Positions 51,169 through 60,776 of a DNA stretch of 64,000 nucleotides are shown here, one piece after another (positions within the stretch are counted from its first letter, which is position 1; each line of letters opens with the position of its first letter). The notes beneath the pieces were generated by a model. The model made no database searches. It was given only the letters and a program-made list of their open reading frames with translations, and was not told the DNA's origin. Source of the stretch: an uncultured bacterium (lineage in GTDB: Bacteria; Myxococcota_A; Bradymonadia; UBA7976; VGTA01); NCBI GenBank assembly GCA_943788935.1, contig CALSSE010000017.1, positions 420,001 through 484,000 of the forward strand, given 5' to 3'. A program made the position numbers and the translations under genes.

Positions 51169-51180
51169 CCATCGTCATTT

Positions 51181-51262
51181 AGTTAGACTGATTCTGACAC
51201 TTAGTTAGACTGACTCTGACACTTAGTCAGACTGATTCTGACACTTAGGTAGACTGATTCTG
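51181..51262. repeat. 22-bp tandem repeat, 3.7 copies, between leuS and a glycosyltransferase gene
   Basis: The unit agttagactgattctgacactt repeats at 51181, 51203, 51225 and 51247 (partial) with one or two changes per copy. It fills most of the 103-base spacer and ends ten bases before the next start. It has no spacers and no dyad symmetry. Confidence 0.92.
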
Positions 51263-51271
51263 TAGGTAGAT

Positions 51272-53905
51272 ATGACGCGATCATCAATGAACAATGAGGC
51301 TATTTCCTTTAAGTCATGGGTTTGGTGGGGTGTATGTGGAGGAGCGCTGCTCACTCTCTTGTTATACCACGCTTCACTTTACTCCCCTTTTATCGCTGAT
51401 GATGCGTTGATCTCTCTTCGTTATGCAGATCGTCTCCTCTCGGGAGAAGGGCTCACTTGGACTGCAGGAGAGTGGGTAGAGGGTTATTCTAATCTCGCTT
51501 GGGTTTTGGGAGTCTCCGGTATAGGACTCTTGGGCTTTGACCTGATCACCGCGACTCGAGTTTTAGGGATCCTGTCGATGATCGCCGCTTCGAGTGCGCT
51601 ATACTCAATCGCTGATGACCTAAGCCGATCAACAAAACGATCAGTATGGTTCGCTGCTTCCTTGGTTTTATGCTGTTCACCACCGATCGCCGTTTGGGTG
51701 ATTGGAGGCTTAGAGCAAACGATGTATATCGCTGCTCTCTTGTGGTTCTCTCGGGGAGTGAATCGCTTACTAAGTGACTCAAGTCCACCGCCGAAGCGTC
51801 TATTGATCGGCAGTGGTTTCGCAGGTGGCTTATTATGTGTCACTCGGCCTGATGGTCCATTGTTTATCGTGATCTTTGGTGTCTTTTATGCGGTGAGAGA
51901 GTTATTCTTCGGGGAGCGTCTCTTCGCTGATGAGCGAGAGGAAGCAGGCCAAGAGTCTTTGGGGTCATCAGAGAGGTTAAGTCGTTTATGTCGAGCTCTC
52001 CCACTAGTAGGTATACCGTTAGCGTTCTTTGCTGCTCAGCTCATCTTTAGGCTGTGGTATTATCAAGAGTGGGTCCCTAACACCGCTCATATTAAAGCGA
52101 CGATATCAGCAGAGTCGTGGGTGAGTGGGATGGAGTATATGAGAGACGCTTTGAGCGTTATCTATCCTCTGGCGCTCCCTGCGCTCCTCTCTTGGAAGTC
52201 TCCCCAGCGAAGCGCAGTACTCTTCTCATGGGTCACTCTCTTCTCTTGGTCTATGTATGTGATTGCGATTGGAGGAGACATCTTCCCAGGGCATCGACAT
52301 ATCGTCGTCATTATGGCTCTGGTCGCTTTGCTCGCTGCTCAAGGTCTCTCGACCATGAGTCGTCTCAAAGACCGCTTGATGATTATCGGTCTCATCGGAC
52401 TCTGTGGAGGGCTGAGCTATCGACTCAGTCAAGACACAGAGACATACACTGTCGCTAAAATGGAGCGGTGGGAATGGGATGGGAAAGTGGTCGGCGAATG
52501 GCTGGGAGCGAGTTTTAGAGAGCGAGATCCTCTCCTCGCCGTCACCGCCGCGGGCGCTCTTCCCTATTTTACAGGTTTTCGTTCTCTAGATATGCAAGGT
52601 CTGAATGACCGACATATCGCTCATCAAGCACCTCAAGAGGGGTATCAGCTCGCTCATAATCATGGTGATGGAGACTATGTTCTCTCTCGTCGACCAGATC
52701 TGATCGCCTTTCGTGGGGTAGGTTTAGGAGACCCTGCCTTCGTGAGCGGTGATCAGATGAAGAAGAGTCGAGAGTTTGTGATTCGTTATCGAAAGAGGCG
52801 CTTTGAAGGCCAGTATCCCTACTTTGTGGCATCAGAGCTCTTCGTGAGACTTGATGGCGCTCTCGGGGTTCAATTGAGTGGAGACGCTTCTGATCTTAAT
52901 GAACTTCGCCTCCCTCCTTATCTCTTCCGAAAGAGCATAGGCAGCCCAGCCCCCTCTTTTAGTTTAGCGTTGAAAGATGAGGAGAGCGATGATGTAGCGA
53001 CGCATGGGTCCCCACGACAGCTTAAAGTAGCCTCAGAGGTGATCGCTCGCTGGCCTTTAGAAGAGATTATGTACCTTAATAACTTCCCTCTTTCTGCGGG
53101 CCAGTGGTCGGTCGAGCTAGACCCTCCCTATCCCTTCCGTATTCAGAAACTTGGTCAGGTCGGTAAGGGAAGCGCTAATTTAGGGATACAAATTTTAACC
53201 TCAGCTGAGGCCCTAGAGCTCGCCGCTCCTAAAAAATATAAACGAGGACAGGAGGTCTTCTTGAGAGGGGTGGTCTTGAAGAAGATTGGGGAGGCGCCTC
53301 GAGCTTCTTTCAGCGCAGCACAAGAGACTTTAGATAAAGCTCAACAAATAGAGCAGCGCGCGATCTCTCAGCTAAAGATGAGAACTTTAGAAGACTTTGA
53401 GGGCACCCCTGTCATGTCTCATGAAGAGACCACTGAGTGGACGGGAGAGTGGCGAGGAACCTCGGCGCTCTCTCGCTTCGTTACTAGCGGAGGCGTTCGG
53501 CGACAAAATAAAGTACGTCGCTATGGGGGCGAGCGTTTATTTAACACCTTTACGGCGAAAGGTGGAGACCGAGAGACCTGTCGTTTGTGGAGTCCGAAAA
53601 TGATATTGCCCCCGCACGCTGTGCTCTCCTTCAAAGTGGGGGGGGGTCAGCTCAGTCGAGGCGTTGGCGTTCGTTTATGGATTGACGGTATTGCGATTGG
53701 CACATGGGCGGGTAGAGACTCAGAGGCACTCTCTATGATTCATCTCGATTTGAGGCTGTTTGTGGGACGGTATATGCAGATAGAGCTTATAGATAGAGGC
53801 CAAGGGGAGTGGGGACACCTCCTCGTGGATGATGTGTGGCTCAGCCAACATATTCGGTCGGCCCGAGAGCGGTCACAATATGAAGAGTCTTCACTGAAGA
53901 AATAA
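51272..53905 (+). CDS. GT-C type membrane glycosyltransferase-like protein
   Basis: An 877-residue protein. About ten transmembrane helices occupy residues 15-400. The first loop reads 'IADDALISLRYADRLLSGEGL' and 'GEWVEGYSNLAWVL', the signature of polyprenyl-phosphate-dependent GT-C enzymes, with the catalytic Asp pair expected in 'DDA'. A long extracytoplasmic part of about 460 residues follows, including a jelly-roll-like end ('RLWSPKMILPPHAVLSFKVGGG'). It probably transfers a sugar from a lipid carrier to an envelope glycan or protein. Starts at ATG 51272. Nine consecutive G at about 53638-53646 lie in the coding sequence. Confidence 0.75.
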   Translation: MTRSSMNNEAISFKSWVWWGVCGGALLTLLLYHASLYSPFIADDALISLRYADRLLSGEGLTWTAGEWVEGYSNLAWVLGVSGIGLLGFDLITATRVLGILSMIAASSALYSIADDLSRSTKRSVWFAASLVLCCSPPIAVWVIGGLEQTMYIAALLWFSRGVNRLLSDSSPPPKRLLIGSGFAGGLLCVTRPDGPLFIVIFGVFYAVRELFFGERLFADEREEAGQESLGSSERLSRLCRALPLVGIPLAFFAAQLIFRLWYYQEWVPNTAHIKATISAESWVSGMEYMRDALSVIYPLALPALLSWKSPQRSAVLFSWVTLFSWSMYVIAIGGDIFPGHRHIVVIMALVALLAAQGLSTMSRLKDRLMIIGLIGLCGGLSYRLSQDTETYTVAKMERWEWDGKVVGEWLGASFRERDPLLAVTAAGALPYFTGFRSLDMQGLNDRHIAHQAPQEGYQLAHNHGDGDYVLSRRPDLIAFRGVGLGDPAFVSGDQMKKSREFVIRYRKRRFEGQYPYFVASELFVRLDGALGVQLSGDASDLNELRLPPYLFRKSIGSPAPSFSLALKDEESDDVATHGSPRQLKVASEVIARWPLEEIMYLNNFPLSAGQWSVELDPPYPFRIQKLGQVGKGSANLGIQILTSAEALELAAPKKYKRGQEVFLRGVVLKKIGEAPRASFSAAQETLDKAQQIEQRAISQLKMRTLEDFEGTPVMSHEETTEWTGEWRGTSALSRFVTSGGVRRQNKVRRYGGERLFNTFTAKGGDRETCRLWSPKMILPPHAVLSFKVGGGQLSRGVGVRLWIDGIAIGTWAGRDSEALSMIHLDLRLFVGRYMQIELIDRGQGEWGHLLVDDVWLSQHIRSARERSQYEESSLKK

Positions 53906-54079
53906 AAATAAAAATTCAGTGAATAAATTAGTTCTCTTTTGAATCAAGTAGACGCATAATTAATAGGTACATGGGCTTGATGAGAGTCTACCTCGGTGAC
54001 TCCCATTGATCTCGACTAATCAGATTCTCTTTATCCGCTCTCGAATCATCAGTGTTCAGGGCGGGGGTTGAGTGATGCT

Positions 54080-55630
54080 ATGATAAATGACAGCGTCATG
54101 AGCGCTCGTGAGTCTACGAGCCCAATAGAGTGTTTATATTTAAATAAGTTCCATCATGTCAGCTATGGATATGAGCAGAGGTATAGGCCGTTCACTCGGC
54201 GCTCAGCAATACAGCCAGAGAGCGAGATGAAGTGGCGGTTGAGTGTCTTGGACATCGATGCCTTCTCTCTCCACTTTAACTTGAGAGAGGTGCGGCAAAG
54301 GCGAGGGTTGGCGATCTCTTATGAGACCTCTCGCTTATCTCTTCCGGTGGGAGCGAGCGCGGTCTTTGAGGTATATGATGCTGATGATCCTCAGCGAGGT
54401 GAGCTCTATCTCTCGACCACTAATGAGGTTCGACGATCTTACGCTGAAGTACAGATTCAAGAGGTTCCTCTCTTTGTTAAGGATTATTTTTGGTCACTCA
54501 AGGGTTCAGAGTGTGAGTTCACCCCACGAGTGGCAGTCTCTTATCGCGCTCGTTTGATGCGAGGAGAGTACTCGGGGAGCGTGATATGGTGTGTGATCGA
54601 AGATGAGGTAAAGTACTTGGAGCCTAGTGCAGATCTGATCCTCGCTGAGGAGAGCCATGGTCGAGTATATTGGCTCACCTCACCGCGAGTTAATGATCAT
54701 ATCAAGACGATCCCTCTCTCCTCTCGCTATTGGATGAGTGAGTATCACTACAAGCGCTTATATCGTCTACCGTGTTGGAATGAGTTAGAGGGATATGAGT
54801 ATGAAGCGAAGCTCACCCCTCTTAATTTAGCGATCGATGAAGAGCGCTTACCTTATAAAGTGATCGAGCGATATCAGACGGAGAGTGTGCGCTGGTACTT
54901 GCCCAAGGGAAAAGGTCGAATCGGGTTTAGAGAGGGTCGGGCGAGCGTGGTGAAGAAGGGTAAGAAGACTAAACTTGGGTACGTGATCAAGCGTGAAGAA
55001 GAGAAATCTCAGGGTCTCTCTATGTGGGCGCTCTCCGAAGAGCTCGTCAATTTTCCATCATCAAACACCTCAGGGTTAACGCAGGACGCGTTACAGATGC
55101 GGAGGGTCAAGCGACAGCTATATCTCCATAACCCTGCTAGTGACCGAATATATGCGCTCTGCCTAGATTATTGTTATGTGGAGGGAGAGGAGCCTCTACT
55201 CCAAATAGAGCTAGAGTATAATGGTCGCTTATGCCTACCAATTGACGAAGTTACAGGAGATCAGTGGATGAGCGCTCTCCGGCAATACGAGGTCGCTCAG
55301 AGCCTCGCAGTGAATCATCCTAAAGCAGCGATGAGATGTTGTGAACGAGCTATCATCTTCGATAGAGGTCTTAAGACTGATGAGACGGCTAAGAGAGCTC
55401 AAGGTCTTGAGCTGCTTCAGGGTGAGTTAAAAGGGAGGCTCACATCGACTACGGTCTCTAGAGAGCAGGAGCAAAGATCAGGAGACCTGAGATCACTCGA
55501 ACAGACTATCGTTGATGAGATGATGGTATTGATTAAGAGCTTGATCGATCAGCAGGACTGTAAACCCTCGACGCTTACCAAGAGGCGATGGTTGAAGGGT
55601 TTGTTGAGCTCATCAGTATTCTCTCTATAA
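54080..55630 (+). CDS. Hypothetical protein, unknown family
   Basis: About 516 residues, soluble, rich in Tyr, Arg and Glu. The frame is open from TTG 54068; ATG 54080, with GAGTG upstream, is an equally good start. There is no signal peptide, transmembrane helix or catalytic motif I can name. The first 380 residues look like repeated beta units of about 90-100 residues ('VIWCVIEDEVKYLEPS', 'VRWYLPKGKGRIGFREG'). Residues about 410-460 may be a helical TPR-like element ('AVNHPKAAMRCCERAIIFDRGL'). It lies 112 bases before the MFS gene. Function unknown. Confidence 0.55.
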   Translation: MINDSVMSARESTSPIECLYLNKFHHVSYGYEQRYRPFTRRSAIQPESEMKWRLSVLDIDAFSLHFNLREVRQRRGLAISYETSRLSLPVGASAVFEVYDADDPQRGELYLSTTNEVRRSYAEVQIQEVPLFVKDYFWSLKGSECEFTPRVAVSYRARLMRGEYSGSVIWCVIEDEVKYLEPSADLILAEESHGRVYWLTSPRVNDHIKTIPLSSRYWMSEYHYKRLYRLPCWNELEGYEYEAKLTPLNLAIDEERLPYKVIERYQTESVRWYLPKGKGRIGFREGRASVVKKGKKTKLGYVIKREEEKSQGLSMWALSEELVNFPSSNTSGLTQDALQMRRVKRQLYLHNPASDRIYALCLDYCYVEGEEPLLQIELEYNGRLCLPIDEVTGDQWMSALRQYEVAQSLAVNHPKAAMRCCERAIIFDRGLKTDETAKRAQGLELLQGELKGRLTSTTVSREQEQRSGDLRSLEQTIVDEMMVLIKSLIDQQDCKPSTLTKRRWLKGLLSSSVFSL

Positions 55631-55742
55631 GTGGAGAGCGCTTGATGATAAACTCTTTGTTATCCAATAAAAGTCATCTCTTGTTTGCAGGGAGTCTTAT
55701 GATCAATGCTGACGTGTATAGCGTAGAGGTGGTGGTCGTAGA

Positions 55743-57047
55743 TTGCTGACTCAAGAGCGTTACTTTAAGATATTTTGGGGAGCACACACCCTCTCTTCGC
55801 TGGGCAGTAAAATGCATCAGGCCGCTCTTCTTTGGCATATTTATGCTGTCTCGGAGTCAGTGATCGCCCTCGGACTCATAGGGATCGCGAGATTGATCCC
55901 TGTCCTCCTCTTCCTTTTGGTGGGAGGTTATGTCGCCGATCGAGGGAAGCGTCGAGTATCGCTCTTGGGCGCTCAAGTCGCGTTGGCGATAATCGCTCTC
56001 TCTCTGGGGGTGACTTCACTCGCTGATGTTCCCGCTGAGCTCATGATCACCTGTCTCTATATATCAACGGTCTTGACCGAGAGCGCGAGCACCTTTGATG
56101 GACCAGCGCGAAAGTCTTTGATTCCTCTTTTAGTAGACCCTAAGCGACTCGCCGCAGCTTTGAGCTTGACGGGGATCAGTAAGAATGGATCTAAGCTGCT
56201 AGGGCCAGCTTTGATGGGCGTGATGGTCGCCTATATGGACATCGGCTGGATATACATCGTGAATAGCTTATCATACTTGGTGGTGATTATAGCGGTCTTG
56301 TTGATCCCTGCAGAGATGGTCGACCCTGTTTTTACCCCACAAAGTGATAGGGATCAGCTCTCCTCAGAGGGCTCTGAGTCAGAGGGCTCTGAGTCAGAGA
56401 GCGTATCTTCTTCGAGATGGAACGCGCTGAAGTCTCTCTATAAAGAGTTTGTCTCCTCGATGCGGGAAGGCTTTGTCTTTCTGTGGCGTTCACCGCTCTT
56501 ACTCTCGATTTTGAGTCTTGATTTTGTCGCTAATCTATGGGCGGCGGCGACGGTCTTATTACCGGTCTATGCCAAAGAAATACTAGGGCTAGGCAGCAGT
56601 GGGTATGGCCTCCTCGCGAGCTCTATTGCCGCTGGAGGTCTGATCGCTTCAGCGGCGCTGCTCTATTTACCTGACCCCGTTTTCAAAGGGCGAGGAGTGA
56701 TCCTTGGTGGAGCATTATTCGGTGTAGGGACTATTTTACTCGGCTTGAGTGAGCATTTTTGGGTGAGCGTCTTCGCGCTCTCCTTGATCGGCGCCTCAGA
56801 TCAGGTGAGCTCGGTGTTGAGGAACACTCTACATCAGTTGAGCCTCCCTGATGAGATGAGAGGACGGCTGACCGCGATCAACATGATCTTCACCAAGAGT
56901 GGTCCGCGCTTGGGAGAGCTTGAGGCTGGGCTCGCAGCGGCTTGGTTAGGCCTCGCGCCATCGATTGTGTTTGGTGGGGTCGCGTGTATGTGTAGCGTGG
57001 GGGTGATCGTTTATTACTACCATGACCTATGGTGGCATGAAGCGTGA
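55743..57047 (+). CDS. Major facilitator superfamily transporter, EntS-like
   Basis: A 434-residue protein with 12 probable transmembrane helices. The MFS loop 2-3 motif reads 'GGYVADRGKRRVSLLGA', and 'STFDGPARKSLIPLLV' is typical of the MFS_3/enterobactin-exporter group, so it probably exports a small molecule. The central cytoplasmic loop carries an acidic Ser/Glu repeat (18-base DNA repeat, 56366-56400) of unknown role. The only possible start near the first helix is TTG 55743, with GAGGTGG upstream. Convergent with the next gene, 12 bases apart. Confidence 0.85.
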   Translation: MLTQERYFKIFWGAHTLSSLGSKMHQAALLWHIYAVSESVIALGLIGIARLIPVLLFLLVGGYVADRGKRRVSLLGAQVALAIIALSLGVTSLADVPAELMITCLYISTVLTESASTFDGPARKSLIPLLVDPKRLAAALSLTGISKNGSKLLGPALMGVMVAYMDIGWIYIVNSLSYLVVIIAVLLIPAEMVDPVFTPQSDRDQLSSEGSESEGSESESVSSSRWNALKSLYKEFVSSMREGFVFLWRSPLLLSILSLDFVANLWAAATVLLPVYAKEILGLGSSGYGLLASSIAAGGLIASAALLYLPDPVFKGRGVILGGALFGVGTILLGLSEHFWVSVFALSLIGASDQVSSVLRNTLHQLSLPDEMRGRLTAINMIFTKSGPRLGELEAGLAAAWLGLAPSIVFGGVACMCSVGVIVYYYHDLWWHEA

Positions 57048-57059
57048 GATCAGAGCGAC

Positions 57060-57665
57060 TCAGTCAAGCTGTAAGCCAAAAATCAACAGCGATGGGTGGT
57101 CTTTAGAGAGACGGCGAGGAGCAGGCCATCGCTTGAGATCTCGTTCAACGCAAGAGAGAGCCCTACGGGGGACATCTGTTCCGCTGACTTTGGTTCTTAA
57201 TATACGATCTCTCTTTGAGTTGAGAGTGACCTTGGCATGTAAGCGATAAATAGGCTGACCGGCGTCACGACAGCGTTTAAGCCGGGGACTATAGCGCTTT
57301 ACCCAAGCGAGGAGTCTCTGACGGTCGACTGGCGAGGACGCCTTTGGTGGTGGTGGACGACGACGTCTTTTCTTCTTGGGGGGAGGCGGCGGCTCAGCTT
57401 CGCAATCACAAGGAGGACAGCTCACTGGTGGACACACAGGAGCGGAAGCGCTGAGGCCTTGATCCATTACAGGGGGTGAGAGCTCCATTCGTTCTGTGAC
57501 CACCACCTGATCTGATCTGTGATTCTCAGTGAGAGGCGGGGACTCTGAACGCTCTACTCTTTGGCCTATTTTATAGCTAGAGAGTGAAGTGAGGAGGAGG
57601 ATAAAGATCCATAGTGCCCTCTCTCCACTGCGATTAGAGTCAATGTGGTGGACCGAGCGATTCAC
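57060..57665 (-). CDS. AgmX/TonB-like envelope protein
   Basis: A 201-residue protein with a single N-terminal transmembrane helix (about 17-33). A periplasmic linker contains four clustered Cys and a Pro/Lys/Arg-rich stretch ('PPPPPKKKRRRRPPPPK'). A C-terminal domain of about 90 residues reads '...WVKRYSPRLKRCRDAG...ERDLKRWPAP'. This matches the AgmX/PglI C-terminal pattern of Myxococcus proteins, a TonB-like fold that links inner-membrane motors to the outer membrane. It starts at GTG 57665, overlapping the previous gene's stop (GTGA), and is the last gene of the motor cluster. Confidence 0.65.
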   Translation of the reverse strand: MNRSVHHIDSNRSGERALWIFILLLTSLSSYKIGQRVERSESPPLTENHRSDQVVVTERMELSPPVMDQGLSASAPVCPPVSCPPCDCEAEPPPPPKKKRRRRPPPPKASSPVDRQRLLAWVKRYSPRLKRCRDAGQPIYRLHAKVTLNSKRDRILRTKVSGTDVPRRALSCVERDLKRWPAPRRLSKDHPSLLIFGLQLD

Positions 57666-58798
57666 TGAATTTGTTGTCTCATTTTAGCGGCGACAGTCTC
57701 TAGAGCATCAAAACCCTCATCACTGACAGCTTGGCAGAAGTCGACGCGATAAGAGGAAAGGTTGGCGTCTCCTAAACGATTGTTGAGCTGCTTATAGAGG
57801 TCAATCGCTGAGGGCTCAATATGATCTAGGATACGGGCAGGTAATCCAACGCGGTTAGAGCAGCGATCAAAGAAGTCATCTTCGTTGTTGGTCTCTTCTG
57901 TTCCGATGAAGGCGTGGACGATTTTATTGAGCGGGAGCCTCTCTTGTCCTCCGAGAGAGAGCCACTCTGCTTCTCCTCGCTCATTCGCAGCGGTGAGCTT
58001 CGATCCGAGGTCTCCTTCGGGCCCAATACAGTCATTAAGCTGGCAACGGCGAGCGAAAGGGTTAATCCAAACCACTAACATCCCATCTTGGGCAGCGCGA
58101 TAGAGGTAGCGACTCCCCTCGGATCCAAGTCGAGGATGATACACTGCTGAGGTGCCTAGACGAGCGCCTATTTGAAGGAGGTTTTGTCCATCGAGGCCAC
58201 TCTGGTTATCGAGGGAGAGGAGCCCCTCTTCAGAGGAGAAATAGGCGAAGGCTTCATTATAGTTATTGAATTCAGACTCTTCATCGGGAGTGCCGTAGAG
58301 GAGAGGTGTATCGGTATTGAGTCGTCGATACATAGGAGCGATCGCGGCATGAGCGACAGTGACTTGGTATCGAGCTAATTGATCGATGATCGAATCGATG
58401 ACCCCTCCGTAATATTCACCGATCAGGCTCTGATCAAAGGAGGCGATGATCAATACGTCGATCACCTTAGCTTCTAAGTGGTCCCCAGGGATAATAGTGA
58501 TATCTCCCCCGCCGGAGCCCCCGCCGGAGCCCCCGCCGGAGCCCCCACCATTAATCTCTCCCGAGATCCCACCAGAGCCATCACCATTGATATTTCCTGG
58601 GACCTCTGTGCCGGCTAGCATCTCTTCGCCAGGCACACAATTAGACTCTTCATCGAAGCGACAAGGGGGGGTACAGCCCACGGTGATCACTAAGGCGGAG
58701 ATGAGGAAAAGGCTCAGTCTGCGTAAGGTTGATCTATTAGATGAGTTAATACTTGGGTGTAATCCTAAGTTCACGTTAGCTTGGGTATATGAGTTCAT
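57662..58798 (-). CDS. Lipoprotein with Gly/Ser linker, unknown domain
   Basis: A 378-residue lipoprotein with lipobox VGC (C42), followed by Cys pairs and a Gly-Ser linker encoded by 12-base repeats (58505-58550). The C-terminal 270 residues begin 'KVIDVLIIASFDQSLIGEYY', reminiscent of VWA-type domains in other myxobacterial lipoproteins but with a changed metal site. They contain two or three Cys pairs. GAGGTGG precedes the ATG at 58798. It lies 41 bases after the FliG-like gene and overlaps the AgmX-like gene. Probable outer-membrane or periplasmic part of the same machine. Confidence 0.65.
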   Translation of the reverse strand: MNSYTQANVNLGLHPSINSSNRSTLRRLSLFLISALVITVGCTPPCRFDEESNCVPGEEMLAGTEVPGNINGDGSGGISGEINGGGSGGGSGGGSGGGDITIIPGDHLEAKVIDVLIIASFDQSLIGEYYGGVIDSIIDQLARYQVTVAHAAIAPMYRRLNTDTPLLYGTPDEESEFNNYNEAFAYFSSEEGLLSLDNQSGLDGQNLLQIGARLGTSAVYHPRLGSEGSRYLYRAAQDGMLVVWINPFARRCQLNDCIGPEGDLGSKLTAANERGEAEWLSLGGQERLPLNKIVHAFIGTEETNNEDDFFDRCSNRVGLPARILDHIEPSAIDLYKQLNNRLGDANLSSYRVDFCQAVSDEGFDALETVAAKMRQQIQ

Positions 58799-58839
58799 AA
58801 TGAACCACCTCTCTGCTGTTTAACTAAGCTCTATGTTGA

Positions 58840-60696
58840 CTAAAGTTGTTGATAACCGCGATATGCGCTGAGAACTTTGAGATTAAGATCTAACAAGTCT
58901 ATTCCCTCTCTCTTGAGCGCGCTTGATAAACCCTGCAAGAATGATGCCCGTCCGCTTAAAAAGTCGGATTGTCTGACAGAGACAGGGACTTCAAGCTCTT
59001 CTGCATAGGCCATTGAGCGATGAGGAGGAGTGGCGGCGAGGAGCATTTGAGCGAGGGGCTCTGATAAGCCTCTCATGGTGTTAATCGCCACTTCAAACGG
59101 GGTACGTAAGAGAGCCTCCATGAGGACCTCATTGGGGGTAAAGCTGATCACCTCTTCTAAGCAGAGTTGACGTAAAACGGCATGGGCGACCTGAGGTCGT
59201 TGACTCTCTAGTGGCAAGAGGCTCTCGAGCTGATGAGCGAAGGGTAAAGCGTTGAGCATATCGATGATTAATGTCGCTTGAGCATTCATCTCGTCGCTCA
59301 TGGGGCTCAGCTCTTCGCTGCGTCGCTTGAGTCGATGAGCTAAGTCAAGTGATTGCGCTCGATTAAGGCCCGCATCAGCGCCGGCAAAGAGCATTAAACT
59401 CTGTCTTTGATCTGTGGTGATCTGACCAAGAAACACGCTTCGTAGCTCCATAGGGAGCTGTCCAATATAGTGACTCTGCTCGGCAGCGTTAAGTGGATCA
59501 AAGAGCTGTTTTAGGGTGCTGAGGCTCAAGCCATGCATAAACTCCCAAGTCGCTCCAAGCGCTCGCTCATCATGCAGGATCTGAGCGGCGTTTAGTCGAG
59601 ATCTGAGGGCATAGGACAGCTGCCATGCTTGAGTAGAGCTTACAGGCGTTCGGAGGCTCGCGATATGATGGCTTAGGCTCTCTAAGTTGGCCTTGAGGGA
59701 CCGGTCCTGTTTTAAGTCATTCATGATCTCAGCACCCAATAGAGAGACGAGCAGGCCAACTTCTTGCGTGTCATCTTCTAACCAGCGACGGAGAACCTTA
59801 TTCTGAATACTCCGTGAAGATTTCAGGCTGTGAAGCATCTCGGTGAGATCAGGCATTGACGCTTGTTCTTCTTCTCTTGAATTGGGATAGGCTGCGTTCG
59901 CTCCACGTTGTGTCCGTTGCTCAAAGGGGTTCATCGCCGCGAACTCACGTTCCTCAGTGGGTTTAATCGTTTTACCTTCGAGCGCTTCCTGGAATCGTCT
60001 TAGTTGGCGAAGCACAAACAGAGTCAGCACACTTACAAATAATAAGATGACTCCAAGGGGAACCCAAGGGAGGAGGAGCTCAGCGAGGTTAATCTCTTCT
60101 CCTTGCTTGATCAGAGTCTCCTCCTCGACGACCGGCTCTTCAACCACCGGTTCGGGGGGAGGGAGCGGGGCGAGCTGTGGAGGAGGCTCAGCTTGTGGTC
60201 TAGGCCGTGACCTCTCGGGGATCTCGGGGAGTGGGGGAGGCGTTGGCGCGAGTTGTGGGGAAGGGAATTTAAGCTGGATTGGAGTGATCAAGATCTTGGA
60301 GCTGAGGTCGCTGAGTCGATAGGTGAGCATCTGGGGGAGATTGCTCCTAAAGGTTCGAGGGAGCTTGGAATCGATCATAATCCGCGCTTGTATTCCCTCT
60401 ACTTCCACTTCTGAAGCAGTGGGTGTGTCAAAGCCTGGGAGCACCCGCCCAACCGTTTTGGGCGTAGTGACATTGACCTTTAGGTCAATGAGCTCACATC
60501 GCCCAGGGCAGAGTCGGGTTAAGACTTCTTCAATGCGTTGTTTGGAGAGATACTCCACCTCCCCCTGCTTGGCTCTCATCAGCGCTACATCACCCGCGGT
60601 TGGATTAGCCAATACCATGGGAGAGAGGGCTAGACATACAATCATCGAGGTGAGTGTTAAGCATCGGGAGAGCACAGGGTGGAGTGGTTTGGTCAT
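58840..60696 (-). CDS. Bitopic membrane protein, Pro-rich linker and possible FliG-like cytoplasmic region
   Basis: The frame is open from ATG 60780, which overlaps the motB stop. ATG 60696 has GAGGG six bases upstream and begins a standard signal peptide ending VLANP, so I prefer it (618 residues). Residues about 33-140 form a periplasmic alpha/beta domain with one Cys pair. A Pro/Glu-rich linker spans about 144-190, then one transmembrane helix (207-230) and a 390-residue helical cytoplasmic region. Leu-rich repeats there ('LSLSTLKQLFDPLNAAEQ', 'LPMELRSVFLGQITTDQRQ', 'LLRTPFEVAINTMRGLSEPLAQMLL') recall FliG N/middle domains. This is a pattern judgement, not a proven homology. It directly follows MotA and MotB. 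Confidence 0.6.
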   Translation of the reverse strand: MTKPLHPVLSRCLTLTSMIVCLALSPMVLANPTAGDVALMRAKQGEVEYLSKQRIEEVLTRLCPGRCELIDLKVNVTTPKTVGRVLPGFDTPTASEVEVEGIQARIMIDSKLPRTFRSNLPQMLTYRLSDLSSKILITPIQLKFPSPQLAPTPPPLPEIPERSRPRPQAEPPPQLAPLPPPEPVVEEPVVEEETLIKQGEEINLAELLLPWVPLGVILLFVSVLTLFVLRQLRRFQEALEGKTIKPTEEREFAAMNPFEQRTQRGANAAYPNSREEEQASMPDLTEMLHSLKSSRSIQNKVLRRWLEDDTQEVGLLVSLLGAEIMNDLKQDRSLKANLESLSHHIASLRTPVSSTQAWQLSYALRSRLNAAQILHDERALGATWEFMHGLSLSTLKQLFDPLNAAEQSHYIGQLPMELRSVFLGQITTDQRQSLMLFAGADAGLNRAQSLDLAHRLKRRSEELSPMSDEMNAQATLIIDMLNALPFAHQLESLLPLESQRPQVAHAVLRQLCLEEVISFTPNEVLMEALLRTPFEVAINTMRGLSEPLAQMLLAATPPHRSMAYAEELEVPVSVRQSDFLSGRASFLQGLSSALKREGIDLLDLNLKVLSAYRGYQQL

Positions 60697-60776
60697 GGCA
60701 CCCTCATATAAACATTGCAGGCTGTGATCGAGAGACATGTGGAGCGTTGAGTTGGCATTATCGTGTGAGCTCTCTC

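Noticed and set aside
51181..51262. CRISPR-like direct repeats
   Set aside because: Units are contiguous without spacers, only about four, and there are no cas genes. The same applies to the arrays at 62461 and 35691.
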